A stretch of DNA of 64,000 bases from Pseudomonas sp. Q1-7 (GTDB taxonomy: Bacteria; Pseudomonadota; Gammaproteobacteria; Pseudomonadales; Pseudomonadaceae): contig NZ_CP116304.1 in assembly GCF_028010285.1 (NCBI RefSeq), forward strand, positions 137,501 through 201,500, in the 5' to 3' direction. The position numbers and the translations under genes are program-made. The notes beneath the pieces were generated by a model, which was not told the DNA's origin, searched no databases, and saw nothing but the letters and a program-made list of their open reading frames with translations. This document shows, piece after piece, positions 1-10,424 of this stretch. How positions within the stretch are numbered: the first letter of the stretch is position 1; the number at the start of each line of letters is the position of its first letter.

Positions 1-1670
<1,670 letters not shown>

Positions 1671-1809
1671 ATATAACACCCAAACAATCTGGTGATTGTG
1701 GGTGCGACTGGTGAAGTCGATATAGACCGAAAGTTCGCAAGAACCGCAAAGCCAACCACTGTCACATACCTGATTCGGGGTAGCGTCACCGACGATGCCC
1801 CAACCGAAT

Positions 1810-1929
1810 TGCTTGACGACTATAGAGCGTTGGAACCACCTGATCCCATCCCGAACTCAGCAGTGAAACGACGCATCGCCGATGGTAGTGTGGAGCTTCT
1901 CCATGTGAGAGTAGGTCATCGTCAAGCTC
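1810..1929 (+). rRNA. 5S ribosomal RNA
   Basis: A 120-nt unit whose ends (TGCTTGACGA ... TCGTCAAGCTC) pair to close helix I. The interior contains the conserved CCCGAACTCAG and CGATGGTAGTGTGG segments of gammaproteobacterial 5S rRNA. It follows the 23S gene by about 140 bp with no tRNA between them, as is usual in Pseudomonas rRNA operons. Confidence 0.97.
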
Positions 1930-1937
1930 CTATCCCA

Positions 1938-1972
1938 AACCCCCGATCCGCGACTGCGGTTCGGGGGTTTGT
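1938..1972 (+). terminator. Rho-independent terminator of the rRNA operon
   Basis: A strong hairpin (arm AACCCCCGA against TCGGGGGTT) is followed by a T-rich tract just after the 5S gene. Confidence 0.85.
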
Positions 1973-2083
1973 CTTTGCGCGCGGGAAAATCCGGGTTCGC
2001 GAAATGCCCCCGACACCGGTAGGCCGGTACGGAAGGGGGGACTAGGATGGCAGGGACTGCAGTAAAACAATAACGGAGAAATC

Positions 2084-3076
2084 ATGTCCCCCTCCCGCAA
2101 GCTGCTGGTGCTCTACACCGGCGGCACCATTGGCATGCAGATGACCGAGACCGGCCTTGCTCCCGCCTCAGGTTTCGAAACCCGATTGCGCCACGAGCAG
2201 GCCGCACACCCGCAACGTCCGGCACCCGACTGGATATTCCGCGAGCTTTCCCCGCTCCTGGACAGCGCGAATATGACTCCGGTCAACTGGTTGCAGATGC
2301 GCGACGCCATCGTGGCCGGTGTGGAGCAGGATGGCTGCGATGCGGTTCTGCTCCTGCATGGCACTGACACCTTGGCCTACAGCGCCGCGGCCCTGTCCTT
2401 CCTGCTGCTGGGTCTTGCCATTCCCGTTGTGCTGACCGGCTCCATGCAACCCGCTGGCGTTGCCGATGGTGATGCCTGGCCCAACCTGTTCGGCGCCCTG
2501 GCGTGTCTCCAGGCCGGTGTTGAGCCGGGTGTCCATCTCTACTTCAATGGCCGGCTGCTGCCGGGCAGCAGAGTAAGCAAGGAGAAGAGTGACGCGCCGG
2601 ATGCCTTCTCCGAATCCCTCCGCCCACGTCAGGGTGCGCGCGCTCAGGAGATCCCGGCAGCCCTCGACTACCGTAATCCCCGTAGGCCTGTCGCCCTGGC
2701 GGTCCAGCCCCTCTTCCCTGGTCTCGGCGTCGCCCAGTTGCGCGCGGTGCTGGACAGCGGTATCCACGGCCTTTTGCTGGAGTGTTATGGCAGCGGCACG
2801 GGCCCATCGGACAACGTCGACCTGCTTGCCGCCCTGAAGGACGCCCATCGCCGAGGAATCGTCCTGGCCGCCATCAGCCAATGTCCGCAAGGTGCCGTGG
2901 AGTTCGACATCTATGCCGCCGGCAGCCTGCTGGCCAGCGCGGGCCTGGTCTCCTGCAAGGGGATGACGCGAGAAGCCGCCCTCGGCAAGTTGTTCAGCCT
3001 GCTGGGCACGGGCCTGGGCCAGGCTGAAGTGGAACACTGGCTGACGCTCGACCTCTGTGGTGAGCTGGCCGGCTGA
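2084..3076 (+). CDS. ansA: L-asparaginase, type I (cytoplasmic) family
   Basis: Hydrolyses L-asparagine to aspartate and ammonia. The 330-residue protein has the N-terminal catalytic-threonine motif YTGGTIGM (residues 11-18) and the second signature LLLHGTDTLAYSAAAL (around 90-105), both typical of bacterial asparaginases. No signal peptide is visible, and the architecture fits the cytoplasmic AnsA type rather than the periplasmic glutaminase-asparaginase. The ATG has an upstream CGGAGA ribosome site. It stands alone between the rRNA operon and the phosphate transporter gene. A glutamyl-tRNA amidotransferase-like GatD role is unlikely at this length and context. Confidence 0.9.
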   Translation: MSPSRKLLVLYTGGTIGMQMTETGLAPASGFETRLRHEQAAHPQRPAPDWIFRELSPLLDSANMTPVNWLQMRDAIVAGVEQDGCDAVLLLHGTDTLAYSAAALSFLLLGLAIPVVLTGSMQPAGVADGDAWPNLFGALACLQAGVEPGVHLYFNGRLLPGSRVSKEKSDAPDAFSESLRPRQGARAQEIPAALDYRNPRRPVALAVQPLFPGLGVAQLRAVLDSGIHGLLLECYGSGTGPSDNVDLLAALKDAHRRGIVLAAISQCPQGAVEFDIYAAGSLLASAGLVSCKGMTREAALGKLFSLLGTGLGQAEVEHWLTLDLCGELAG

Positions 3077-3156
3077 GCCGGCGAACGCGCAAACGCCTAC
3101 CGTCCTAGCGCTGTACCGGAGCTGGATGCGGCAGCGTCTTTGGCTTGGTGAGCGCG

Positions 3157-3185
3157 CTGTCATCAAATGGTCATGAAACTGTCTT
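3157..3185 (+). promoter_or_regulatory. Triple Pho box (PhoB binding site) upstream of the phosphate transporter
   Basis: Three 7-bp units occur with exact 11-bp spacing: CTGTCAT, TGGTCAT and CTGTCTT, separated by the A-rich linkers CAAA and GAAA. This matches the known PhoB half-site arrangement (CTGTCAT direct repeats every 11 bp). The last unit ends 88 bp before the chosen start of the Pit gene. Confidence 0.8.
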
Positions 3186-3273
3186 AATTTGCCGCGGCGA
3201 CGAACCACGAACGTTCGCGCCGTTGAGTGACCCGCCGGGGCCAGCGCGACGACAACCCGTTTCGGAGCCATCC

Positions 3274-4878
3274 ATGACCAACCCCACGACCACCGGCCGT
3301 GTGACGCCGCTTGGCAAGCCTGGCAGCTCGCCGATCAGTCTCTTCTTCGGCGCCCTGTTCATTGCCGTCATCGGCTATTTCCTGTTCTGGGGCGCTGACT
3401 ATGTCCAGGGCAATCACTTGCTGCTGTTCGTCCTGGCCACGCTGTTCGGCGTGTTCATGGCCTTCAATATCGGCGGCAACGACGTTGCCAACGCCTTCGG
3501 CACCTCGGTGGGCGCCGGGACCCTGACCATCAAACAGGCGCTGATCATCGCCGCGGTCTTCGAAGTTTCAGGCGCCATCATCGCCGGCGGCCATGTTACC
3601 CAGACCATTCGCGGTGGCATCGTCGACCTTGGGGCCATGGACGTGGCGCCGATGGACTTCGTCTACATCATGATGTCCGCGCTGATCGCCGCGGCGCTCT
3701 GGCTGCTGTTCGCCACCAAGCGCGGTTATCCGGTCTCCACCACCCACTCCATCATCGGCGCCATCGTCGGCAGCTCCATCGCTCTCGGCGTCCTGATGCA
3801 GGGTGGCGATGCAGCCTTCGAACTGGTGCAGTGGAGCAAGATTGGCGAAATCGCCATCTCCTGGGTGCTCTCGCCCCTGCTCGGCGGCGTCGTGGCCTAT
3901 CTGCTTTACCAACAGATCAAGAAGCACATCCTGAGCTACAACGAGCGTGCCGAAGACCGCCTGGAAGCGCTGCGAGAGCAGAAACGCGCCCACAAGGTCC
4001 AGCACCAGGAAGGCTTCGACCGCCTCTCGGAGTTGCAGAAGGTCGCCTACACCCAGGCCATGGCCCGCGACCAGCAACTGATGGGTGATCGTGATTTCGA
4101 TCCCCAGGACCTGGAGTCCGACTACTACAAGGGGCTCTACCACCTCGAGCGCCAGCGCGAAGACATCGCCTCTCACCGCGCCCTGGAAAACTGGGTGCCA
4201 CTGGTGGCTGCCATCGGCGCTCTGGTCGTCGGTTCCATGCTGCTGTTCAAAGGCCTGAAGAACCTCGACCTGGGCCTCACCACCCTCAACAGTTACCTGC
4301 TGCTGGGCATGATCGGCGTCGGCGTGTGGATGTCCACCTACGTCTTCGCTCGTTCCCTGCGGGACGAGCCCCTGGGCCGCGCCACGTTCATCATCTTCAG
4401 CTGGATGCAGGTCTTCACCGCTTGCGGCTTCGCTTTCAGTCACGGCGCCAACGACATCGCCAACGCCATCGGCCCCTTCGCCGCCATCCTTGATGTGCTG
4501 CGCACGGGAGCGACCGGTTCCCAGGCGGCCATTCCCACACCAGCGATGATCGCTTTTGGCGTCGCGCTCATCGTCGGCCTCTGGTTCATCGGCAAGGAAG
4601 TGATCCAGACCGTCGGCCACAACCTGACCGAACTGCATCCGGCGTCCGGCTTCTCCGCCGAACTGGCGGCTGCCGCCGTCGTGATGCTCGCCTCGGTCAT
4701 GGGGCTGCCGGTCTCCAGTACCCACATCCTGATTGGCGCGGTGCTCGGCATCGGCCTGGTCAACCGCCAGACCAACTGGGGCCTGATGAAGCCCATCGCG
4801 CTCGCCTGGGTCATCACCATTCCCGCTGCCGCACTGCTCAGTGCCGGTGCCTTCCTGGCGCTCAGAAACCTGTTCTGA
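3274..4878 (+). CDS. Inorganic phosphate transporter, Pit family
   Basis: A 534-residue polytopic membrane protein of the PiT (PHO4) family, which moves metal-phosphate complexes with protons. The two family repeats are visible: [20 protein letters not shown] plus [13 protein letters not shown] in the N-terminal half, and [18 protein letters not shown] plus [13 protein letters not shown] in the C-terminal half. A charged cytoplasmic loop of roughly 130 residues separates them. An upstream in-frame start exists, but the ATG chosen here follows a GGAG ribosome site and gives the normal N-terminus (MTNPTTTGR). The Pho box overlaps the longer version, which argues against the longer start. Confidence 0.92.
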   Translation: MTNPTTTGRVTPLGKPGSSPISLFFGALFIAVIGYFLFWGADYVQGNHLLLFVLATLFGVFMAFNIGGNDVANAFGTSVGAGTLTIKQALIIAAVFEVSGAIIAGGHVTQTIRGGIVDLGAMDVAPMDFVYIMMSALIAAALWLLFATKRGYPVSTTHSIIGAIVGSSIALGVLMQGGDAAFELVQWSKIGEIAISWVLSPLLGGVVAYLLYQQIKKHILSYNERAEDRLEALREQKRAHKVQHQEGFDRLSELQKVAYTQAMARDQQLMGDRDFDPQDLESDYYKGLYHLERQREDIASHRALENWVPLVAAIGALVVGSMLLFKGLKNLDLGLTTLNSYLLLGMIGVGVWMSTYVFARSLRDEPLGRATFIIFSWMQVFTACGFAFSHGANDIANAIGPFAAILDVLRTGATGSQAAIPTPAMIAFGVALIVGLWFIGKEVIQTVGHNLTELHPASGFSAELAAAAVVMLASVMGLPVSSTHILIGAVLGIGLVNRQTNWGLMKPIALAWVITIPAAALLSAGAFLALRNLF

Positions 4879-4929
4879 TCCCTGCCTTCGGCTGGCGCCC
4901 ACCCGGGCGCCGGCCCCATTCCCGCTACC

Positions 4930-4959
4930 GTCCCGCTCATACCATCGTATGAGCGGGAC
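4930..4959. repeat. Perfect 13-bp inverted repeat with 4-nt loop
   Basis: GTCCCGCTCATAC and GTATGAGCGGGAC are exact reverse complements separated by CATC. It lies between the phosphate transporter stop and the oxidoreductase start. No T-tract follows on either strand, so it may be a processing or stabilising hairpin, a weak terminator or a protein-binding operator. Confidence 0.7.
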
Positions 4960-5046
4960 CTGTCGATTCCTAACCCCGTTCGATTGTTGCACCGGCCCCT
5001 GCTCCCGAAACTGTTCCAACTGTTTCGACTGCACCGGGCCATCAAC

Positions 5047-6453
5047 ATGAAACTTGCGCTGACACCTCCCCTGAAACCCAGCCACTGGCTGGAGGCCGCC
5101 GAGCCTTCCGGCATCTACGCCGCGCCTCTATGCGGGCGCCAGCGGGTCGATGTGCTGGTGGTGGGGGGCGGTTTCGTCGGCCTTTGGACGGCCTTGACCC
5201 TCAAGCAACTAGAGCCCGGCGCCCGGGTCATGGTTCTCGAACAGGATGTCTGCGGCGGTGGCGCGTCCGGGCGCAATGGCGGATTCGTCATGTCCTGGTG
5301 GCCGAAGATCGGCACCCTGCGAAGCTTCTGCGACGAGGGCCAGGCGCGCTTCCTCGGTGAAAGCGCCGAGCGGGCCATTGGCGAGCTTGGCGAATTCTGC
5401 GCGGAGAACGGTATCGATGCTCACTTCCAGCAGAATGGCTGGCTGTGGACGGCGACCACGCCCCTGCACGTCGATACCTGGAACGATACCCTCGCTGCCT
5501 GCGAACGCTTGGGCGTGCAGCCCTTCGAGCGCCTCAGCGCTGCCGAAGTCGCCCGCCGCACCGGTTCGGCCGTACATCTGGCGGGCGTCTTCGAACGCAG
5601 CAACGCCACTGTGCAGCCGGCCCTGTTGGCACGTGGCATGCGCCGAGTGGCGCTGGATGGCGGTATCGAGATTTACGAGCGTACCGGTGTGAGCGACATC
5701 CAGCCCGGACGCCCCGCGCTGGTGCGCACGGCCGGTGCCGAGATAGAGGCCACCCAAGTGGTGCTGGCGACCAACGCCTGGGCCGCTGCCCTGCCTGAAC
5801 TGGCCAAGCTGATCGTGCCGGTCAACAGCTCCATCGTGGTCACGGAGGCGATTCCCCTGCGGCTGGCGGATATCGGCTGGAGTGGCGGCGAGGCCATCAC
5901 CGACTCCCAACTGATGGTGGACTACTACCGCACTACCCGCGATGGTCGCATCGCCTTCGGCAAGGGTACCGGCGCCATCGCATATGGTTCGCGCATTGGC
6001 CCTGTGTTCAGCGAGGATGCGGACAGCCTGCGGTTGACCGAGGCGGACCTGCGCCGCTCCTATCCCATGCTCGGCGACGTCGGCATCAGCCATGGCTGGT
6101 CCGGTCCCATCGACCGCACCTACGACAGCCTCCCCGTGTTCGGTCGCCTGGCCGGCCAGGACAACATCCACTACGGCATTGGCTGGAGCGGAAATGGCGT
6201 CGGCCCCAGTCGCCTGGGCGGGCGTATTCTCGCCAGCCTTGCCCTCGGGCGCGACGACCAGTGGAGCCGCTGCCCGCTGGTGGAGCGCCGCTGCCGCAGC
6301 TTCCCCCCAGAGCCGCTGCGCTTTGTCGGCGGCTCCCTAGTGCGCAATGCGGTGATCCGCAAGGAGCGCGCGGAACTGGCCGGCGCCGTGCCCGCAGCTC
6401 TGGATCGGTTCCTGGCGCGCTTCGCCCCCGCCGGACTGGAAGACAAATCCTGA
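5047..6453 (+). CDS. FAD-dependent oxidoreductase (D-amino-acid oxidase / PuuB-like family)
   Basis: A 468-residue flavoprotein of the DAO superfamily, which oxidises amines or amino acids to imines with FAD. The Rossmann dinucleotide motif VVVGGGFVGLWTALTL starts near residue 35. A GASGRNGGF segment, typical of the PuuB / gamma-glutamylputrescine oxidase branch, follows, and HYGIGWSGNGVGPSRLGG near the C-terminus is the FAD-contacting C-terminal motif of the family. The ATG before KLALTPPLKP is preferred; a longer open frame begins 63 bp upstream without support. It is followed 11 bp later by a cupin gene and then by an amino-acid permease and a PucR regulator, suggesting a shared catabolic role. 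The substrate cannot be deduced. Confidence 0.85.
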   Translation: MKLALTPPLKPSHWLEAAEPSGIYAAPLCGRQRVDVLVVGGGFVGLWTALTLKQLEPGARVMVLEQDVCGGGASGRNGGFVMSWWPKIGTLRSFCDEGQARFLGESAERAIGELGEFCAENGIDAHFQQNGWLWTATTPLHVDTWNDTLAACERLGVQPFERLSAAEVARRTGSAVHLAGVFERSNATVQPALLARGMRRVALDGGIEIYERTGVSDIQPGRPALVRTAGAEIEATQVVLATNAWAAALPELAKLIVPVNSSIVVTEAIPLRLADIGWSGGEAITDSQLMVDYYRTTRDGRIAFGKGTGAIAYGSRIGPVFSEDADSLRLTEADLRRSYPMLGDVGISHGWSGPIDRTYDSLPVFGRLAGQDNIHYGIGWSGNGVGPSRLGGRILASLALGRDDQWSRCPLVERRCRSFPPEPLRFVGGSLVRNAVIRKERAELAGAVPAALDRFLARFAPAGLEDKS

Positions 6454-6464
6454 AGGAGCCTTGC

Positions 6465-6812
6465 ATGACCCCCCTACGCATCCGCCTCGACGACGCCACC
6501 CCATTCACCCCGGCCAGCCCCGTGGGGGCGCCAGTCGGCGAGCCACTGGTTCTGACCCGCACTGCCCTGCACCAGGAACTGCCCGGCCAGCGCGCCGTGA
6601 CCGGCTTCTGGGAATGCTCTCCCGGCCGCTTCCGCCGTCAGGTGGTCGAGGCTGAATACAGCTACATCGTTAGCGGCGAGGGCAGCTTCACCCCGGACGG
6701 TGGCGAGCCCATCGACTTCCGCGAGGGCGACGCCCTCTATTTCGCGGCCAACACCCAGGGCACCTGGGAGGTCCGCAGCCCCGTGCGCAAGACCTACCTG
6801 ATCCTCGGCTGA
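6465..6812 (+). CDS. Small cupin-domain protein (DUF861 / cupin_3 type)
   Basis: A 115-residue single-domain cupin. The core GFWECSPGRFRRQVVEAEYS, followed by a GEGSFTP turn and FREGDALYFAANTQGTW, is characteristic of the DUF861 cupin subgroup that often accompanies DAO-type oxidases or ureidoglycolate pathways. A GAAGGAG ribosome site sits just before the ATG, and the gap to the oxidoreductase is 11 bp, so they are probably co-transcribed. The catalytic role is unknown; it could bind a metal or a small carboxylate. Confidence 0.8.
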   Translation: MTPLRIRLDDATPFTPASPVGAPVGEPLVLTRTALHQELPGQRAVTGFWECSPGRFRRQVVEAEYSYIVSGEGSFTPDGGEPIDFREGDALYFAANTQGTWEVRSPVRKTYLILG

Positions 6813-6858
6813 GTCCCCTTCGGCCGCTCACGAACCCCGACAACAGAGGAAACAAGAA

Positions 6859-8091
6859 GTGGGTATCAAAGAGAACTTCGAAACGGAATCCGGGCTCAAG
6901 ACTCATGCCCTGGGCTCACTGGAGTCCATCGCAATCATCATCGGCACCAACATCGGCGCCGGCGTCCTGAGCATGGCCTTCGCCGCGCGCAAGGTCGGTT
7001 ACCTGCCGCTTCTGGCGTGTTTGGCCATCACCTGCTTCTTCTGCATCATCACCATGCTCTATGTCGCCGAGGCCTGCCTGCGGACCCGCGGCAACAAGCA
7101 GCTAAGCGGGCTTTCGCGGCGCTACCTGGGCGCCTTCGGCGGCTGGCTGATCTTCATTGCCGTGGCGGCCAACAGTTACGGCGCGCTGGTAGCCTACATG
7201 ACCGGCAGCGGCAACATCATGACCGACTTCTTCGGAGAGTACGGACTTTCCCGCGAGCTCGGCAGCCTGATCTTTTTTGTGCCTTCGGCGCTGGTTCTCT
7301 ACCTCGGTCTCAAGGCGCTCGGGGTGGGCGAGAAACTCATCAGCGCGGGAATGGTCCTGATCGTCTGCGTGCTGATCGCCGCCACCCTGACCCACCAGGA
7401 CACCCGCATCTCCCACCTCTGGCAGAGCCAGTGGCAGTACGTGGTGCCAGTGTTCAACTTGGCGGTGTTCGTCTTTGGCGCCCAGTTCCTGGTGCCCGAA
7501 CTTGTACGAGGCAACCTCACCACGCCACGGCGCCTGCCTCGGCTGATCGTCATTGGCATGGCCCTCACCTTCGTGCTGGTGGCGGCGATTCCCGCTTCGG
7601 TCATTGCCCTGGTGGGCACCGAGAATCTCAGCGAAGTGGCCACCCTCAGCTGGGGCAAGTCCCTCGGACTCTGGGCCTACTACGTGGCCAACACCTTCGC
7701 CCTGCTGGCCATGCTCACCTCCTACTGGGGACTGGGCGGCTGCCTGTTCACCAACATCTTCGACCACTTCCGCCTGGGCAGCGAAAGCGATCGCCGCAAG
7801 CGCCTGGCGGTACTGGCGGTGGTCGCCATCCCGCCCTTCCTGCTGGCCTACTCCGGGGTAGGCAGCTTCGTCGATGCGCTTTACTTCGCCGGCACCTTCG
7901 GCGGCGTATTGATGGGCATCATCCCGATCCTGCTGCTCAATGCTGCGCGTCGTTCCGGTGACCGTCAGCCCGAATTCACCTGTGGCTGGTATGCCCACCC
8001 GGCGATCCAGGCAGTCATCGTGATGATTTTTCTCGCCAGCGGCGTCTACGCCATCGTGTCGGCAATGGGCATGCTGCCCGCCAGCTGGTGA
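6859..8091 (+). CDS. Amino-acid permease, aromatic/hydroxy amino-acid type (HAAAP/Trp-Tyr family)
   Basis: A 410-residue inner-membrane transporter with about 11 hydrophobic segments. The N-terminal IIIGTNIGAGVLSMAFAARK motif is typical of proton-driven permeases of the tryptophan/tyrosine/serine (HAAAP) family. Translation starts at GTG after a CAGAGGA ribosome site. It follows the oxidase-cupin pair on the same strand and precedes the PucR gene, so it probably imports the substrate of the oxidase. The transported amino acid is not determined by sequence alone. Confidence 0.82.
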   Translation: MGIKENFETESGLKTHALGSLESIAIIIGTNIGAGVLSMAFAARKVGYLPLLACLAITCFFCIITMLYVAEACLRTRGNKQLSGLSRRYLGAFGGWLIFIAVAANSYGALVAYMTGSGNIMTDFFGEYGLSRELGSLIFFVPSALVLYLGLKALGVGEKLISAGMVLIVCVLIAATLTHQDTRISHLWQSQWQYVVPVFNLAVFVFGAQFLVPELVRGNLTTPRRLPRLIVIGMALTFVLVAAIPASVIALVGTENLSEVATLSWGKSLGLWAYYVANTFALLAMLTSYWGLGGCLFTNIFDHFRLGSESDRRKRLAVLAVVAIPPFLLAYSGVGSFVDALYFAGTFGGVLMGIIPILLLNAARRSGDRQPEFTCGWYAHPAIQAVIVMIFLASGVYAIVSAMGMLPASW

Positions 8092-8152
8092 TCGGCCGCC
8101 GCCGCGCCGGGAGGCAATTACACTGGGGGCTGAAATCTGGAGCCTTTCGTAC

Positions 8153-9676
8153 ATGTCCCTGAACCTGCGTGACCTGATCGACCTCCCGGAGCTCCGCTCG
8201 CGCCTGCTGAGCGGCGCGGCGGGTGTCGAGCGCCGGGTGCGCTGGGCCCACGTCTGCGAACTGCCCGATCCGACCGAATGGTTGGGGGAGGGTGACCTGC
8301 TGATGACCACCGGGCTCGGCATCCCGGTCGCCACCGGTGAACAGCGTCGCTACCTGGAACGCCTGGCCGAGGCTGGGCTGGCCGGCATCATGATCGGCGA
8401 GAACATGCAGGCACCGGCAGATCTGGAAGGCCTGCGCCAGGCTGCCGATCAGCGCGGCTTTCCCCTGATCCTCACGGAGTACGGTGTGCCTTTCGCGGCG
8501 GTCACCCGCGCCATAGTCGACGCCGACCGTAAGGCAGAGCATGAGCGTCGCACTGCACTGGCGCGCGTCTACGAGAGCGCGCGCCTGAGCATGCAGGGCT
8601 TGGGACTGCCGGCGCTGCTGGCTCGCTTGGAGAAGGACGTGCAAGTGCGGTTATGCCTGGTGGATGAGGAGCGCCTGCAACCCTGGATCACTGGGTTGCC
8701 GCCCTTGCCCGAGGCCCTGCGCGATGGCATCGCCGGCCGCCGCCGCGAGCGCATTGGGCCTCAAGCCATGGTGCAACGGCTCCCACTGGGTGAGCGCGAA
8801 GCCCTGACCATGGCCCTGCCCACCCACCGGAATTGTCTTCTGGTAGCGTTTGGCGGTGAGCCGCCGGATTACGGTCTCCTGCATCACCTGGTCGCAGTGC
8901 TCGGCATCGAGATCGAGCGCCTGCAGGTGGAAAGCGAACGACGCCTGAGGTTGGGCTCTGAATTGCTGGATGACCTCTTGCAGGCGCGGCTGTCTCCTTC
9001 TCTTGCCCGGCAGCGCCTGGGTGAATTGATGCCCGGGCAGGATTTGACTGACCTTTGTCTCACGGTGGCCCGCCCCGGAGCGGCCGTCCTGGCCGAACGG
9101 GGCGATGTACTGCGTCACTGGGGCGCTCGCAGCCTGCTGCGGATGCAGGGCGAGGAACTCATCTTGCTGCATCCATTCGACCTGGCCGGCGCCCTGCAGA
9201 CAGAACTGGGTGCCTTGCTGGGCCTGAGCGATCCGCTGGGGCACCCCGAGCGTTGCACCGATGCCCTGCGCGAGGCGCGCCTGGCCCTCGCCCATGCGCA
9301 TCCCCAACGCCCCGTGGGCGTATACGCCGAACTTGGCAGCGATACCCTCTGGCTGCCCAGGACCCTGGACGAGGCTGAGTACTCTGCGCGCCTCATCCTC
9401 GGCGGATTGCTGGACTACGACCGGGCGCAGGGCTCCTCCCTGCTCCTTAGCCTATGGGTGTTCCTTGAGGAGAACCGTTCCTGGCTGGGCGCGGCACGGC
9501 GGTTGAACGTCCATAAACAGACGTTGGTCTACCGCATCCGCCGTATCGAAGAGATCAGCGGCCGTTCCCTGGCTTGCACCGAAGACGTGGCGACGCTCTG
9601 GTTTGCCCTGAGGGCCGCGCAATTCGCCGGTATCGGCACGCTGCCTCAGGACGACACTCGCTCGTTATTCAGGTGA
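8153..9676 (+). CDS. PucR-family transcriptional regulator
   Basis: 507 residues. The N-terminal half is a PucR-type purine-catabolism-regulator domain, starting LNLRDLIDLPELRSRLLSGA and containing WLGEGDLLMTTGLGIP. The C-terminus has the family winged helix LNVHKQTLVYRIRRIEEISG (around 465-485). Such proteins activate neighbouring catabolic operons, for purines, polyamines or amino acids. Its position directly behind the oxidase-cupin-permease genes suggests it senses their substrate. The start is the ATG 8 bp after a TGGAGC site. Confidence 0.88.
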   Translation: MSLNLRDLIDLPELRSRLLSGAAGVERRVRWAHVCELPDPTEWLGEGDLLMTTGLGIPVATGEQRRYLERLAEAGLAGIMIGENMQAPADLEGLRQAADQRGFPLILTEYGVPFAAVTRAIVDADRKAEHERRTALARVYESARLSMQGLGLPALLARLEKDVQVRLCLVDEERLQPWITGLPPLPEALRDGIAGRRRERIGPQAMVQRLPLGEREALTMALPTHRNCLLVAFGGEPPDYGLLHHLVAVLGIEIERLQVESERRLRLGSELLDDLLQARLSPSLARQRLGELMPGQDLTDLCLTVARPGAAVLAERGDVLRHWGARSLLRMQGEELILLHPFDLAGALQTELGALLGLSDPLGHPERCTDALREARLALAHAHPQRPVGVYAELGSDTLWLPRTLDEAEYSARLILGGLLDYDRAQGSSLLLSLWVFLEENRSWLGAARRLNVHKQTLVYRIRRIEEISGRSLACTEDVATLWFALRAAQFAGIGTLPQDDTRSLFR

Positions 9677-9848
9677 TGCTTGTTCAGGTCCAGCCCGAGG
9701 TCTTTACGTGAGATACGACTGAATGAGCTCCGGACGTTCACCTCAGTGGGAATCACCTCTCAAGCTTGTGGTTTTAGCCCCTTGCTGTAGGCGCGAGCAG
9801 GGCCCGCTCCTATGTGCCTCTTCTATCTTTCTCGATCCCGGCCTGACC

Positions 9849-10133
9849 TCAGCGGCCGACTTCCCGGCCGGCCGCTTTGCGCGCCGCGTCCAGCAGGTCG
9901 CAGGCATCCTCCAGCAACACCGCGGCGGCATGGGTGACGTGCATCAGGTCCCTGCCGTCGGCTTCCTGGGATTCCAGCAAGGACAGACTGCGCAGCAGGT
10001 TTTTGGCGGCATGCAGGCGCATATCGGCGCAGTCCTGCAGCTCGGCGTAGGAACGGCTGCCGTTGAGTAGCAGCACTGCCGTCGTGCCGGCGTTGGCGGT
10101 GAGGGGAATGAGGTGGAGGAAATCCGTATGCAT
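9849..10133 (-). CDS. Small hypothetical protein downstream of an OprD-family porin
   Basis: 94 residues, starting MHTDFLHLIPLT after a GGGAG ribosome site. The C-terminal half is helical and alanine-rich (LLEDACDLLDAARKAAGREV). No signal peptide or known catalytic motif is seen. It resembles the small helical proteins common in Pseudomonas (DUF3077/DUF6124-like), but that is only an impression. It is the last gene of the leftward acyl-CoA/porin cluster. A decayed copy lies beside the second porin gene (see 19642-19767), which shows that porin and small gene form a recurring pair. Confidence 0.65.
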   Translation of the reverse strand: MHTDFLHLIPLTANAGTTAVLLLNGSRSYAELQDCADMRLHAAKNLLRSLSLLESQEADGRDLMHVTHAAAVLLEDACDLLDAARKAAGREVGR

Positions 10134-10424
10134 GATGAAGCTCCCAGAGTTCGATGGAGCTGCCACCCGTCGCGGCCAAGCGAGGTAGGGTGGCAACTGT
10201 ACGCGGGTTGGCCGACCGGGACTCTAGGCACCCGGCACACCCGAAGGTGTCCCGCGCACAGCTGCCATGACACGACATCGCAGACACGATGATGCGTCTG
10301 TGATGGTGAGCGGGGCGTCTGTGCGCCTAGAGTTGTTCAACCGGCCAAGGTCGGCCACGGGATTGACCGTGGCGGGCCGGACTATAGGTGGGGGAGAGGG
10401 ACATGGCAATGGCGCGCTGCTGTG
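10134..10424. other. Gap between porin and small gene
   Basis: About 290 bp without a credible gene. It holds several short GC-rich inverted repeats but no hairpin followed by a T-tract, so no terminator can be named. It may hold the promoter of the small gene. Confidence 0.4.

Noticed and set aside
1692-2045. 117-residue plus-strand frame across the 5S rRNA region
   Set aside because: It overlaps 5S rRNA and its terminator; no protein features.
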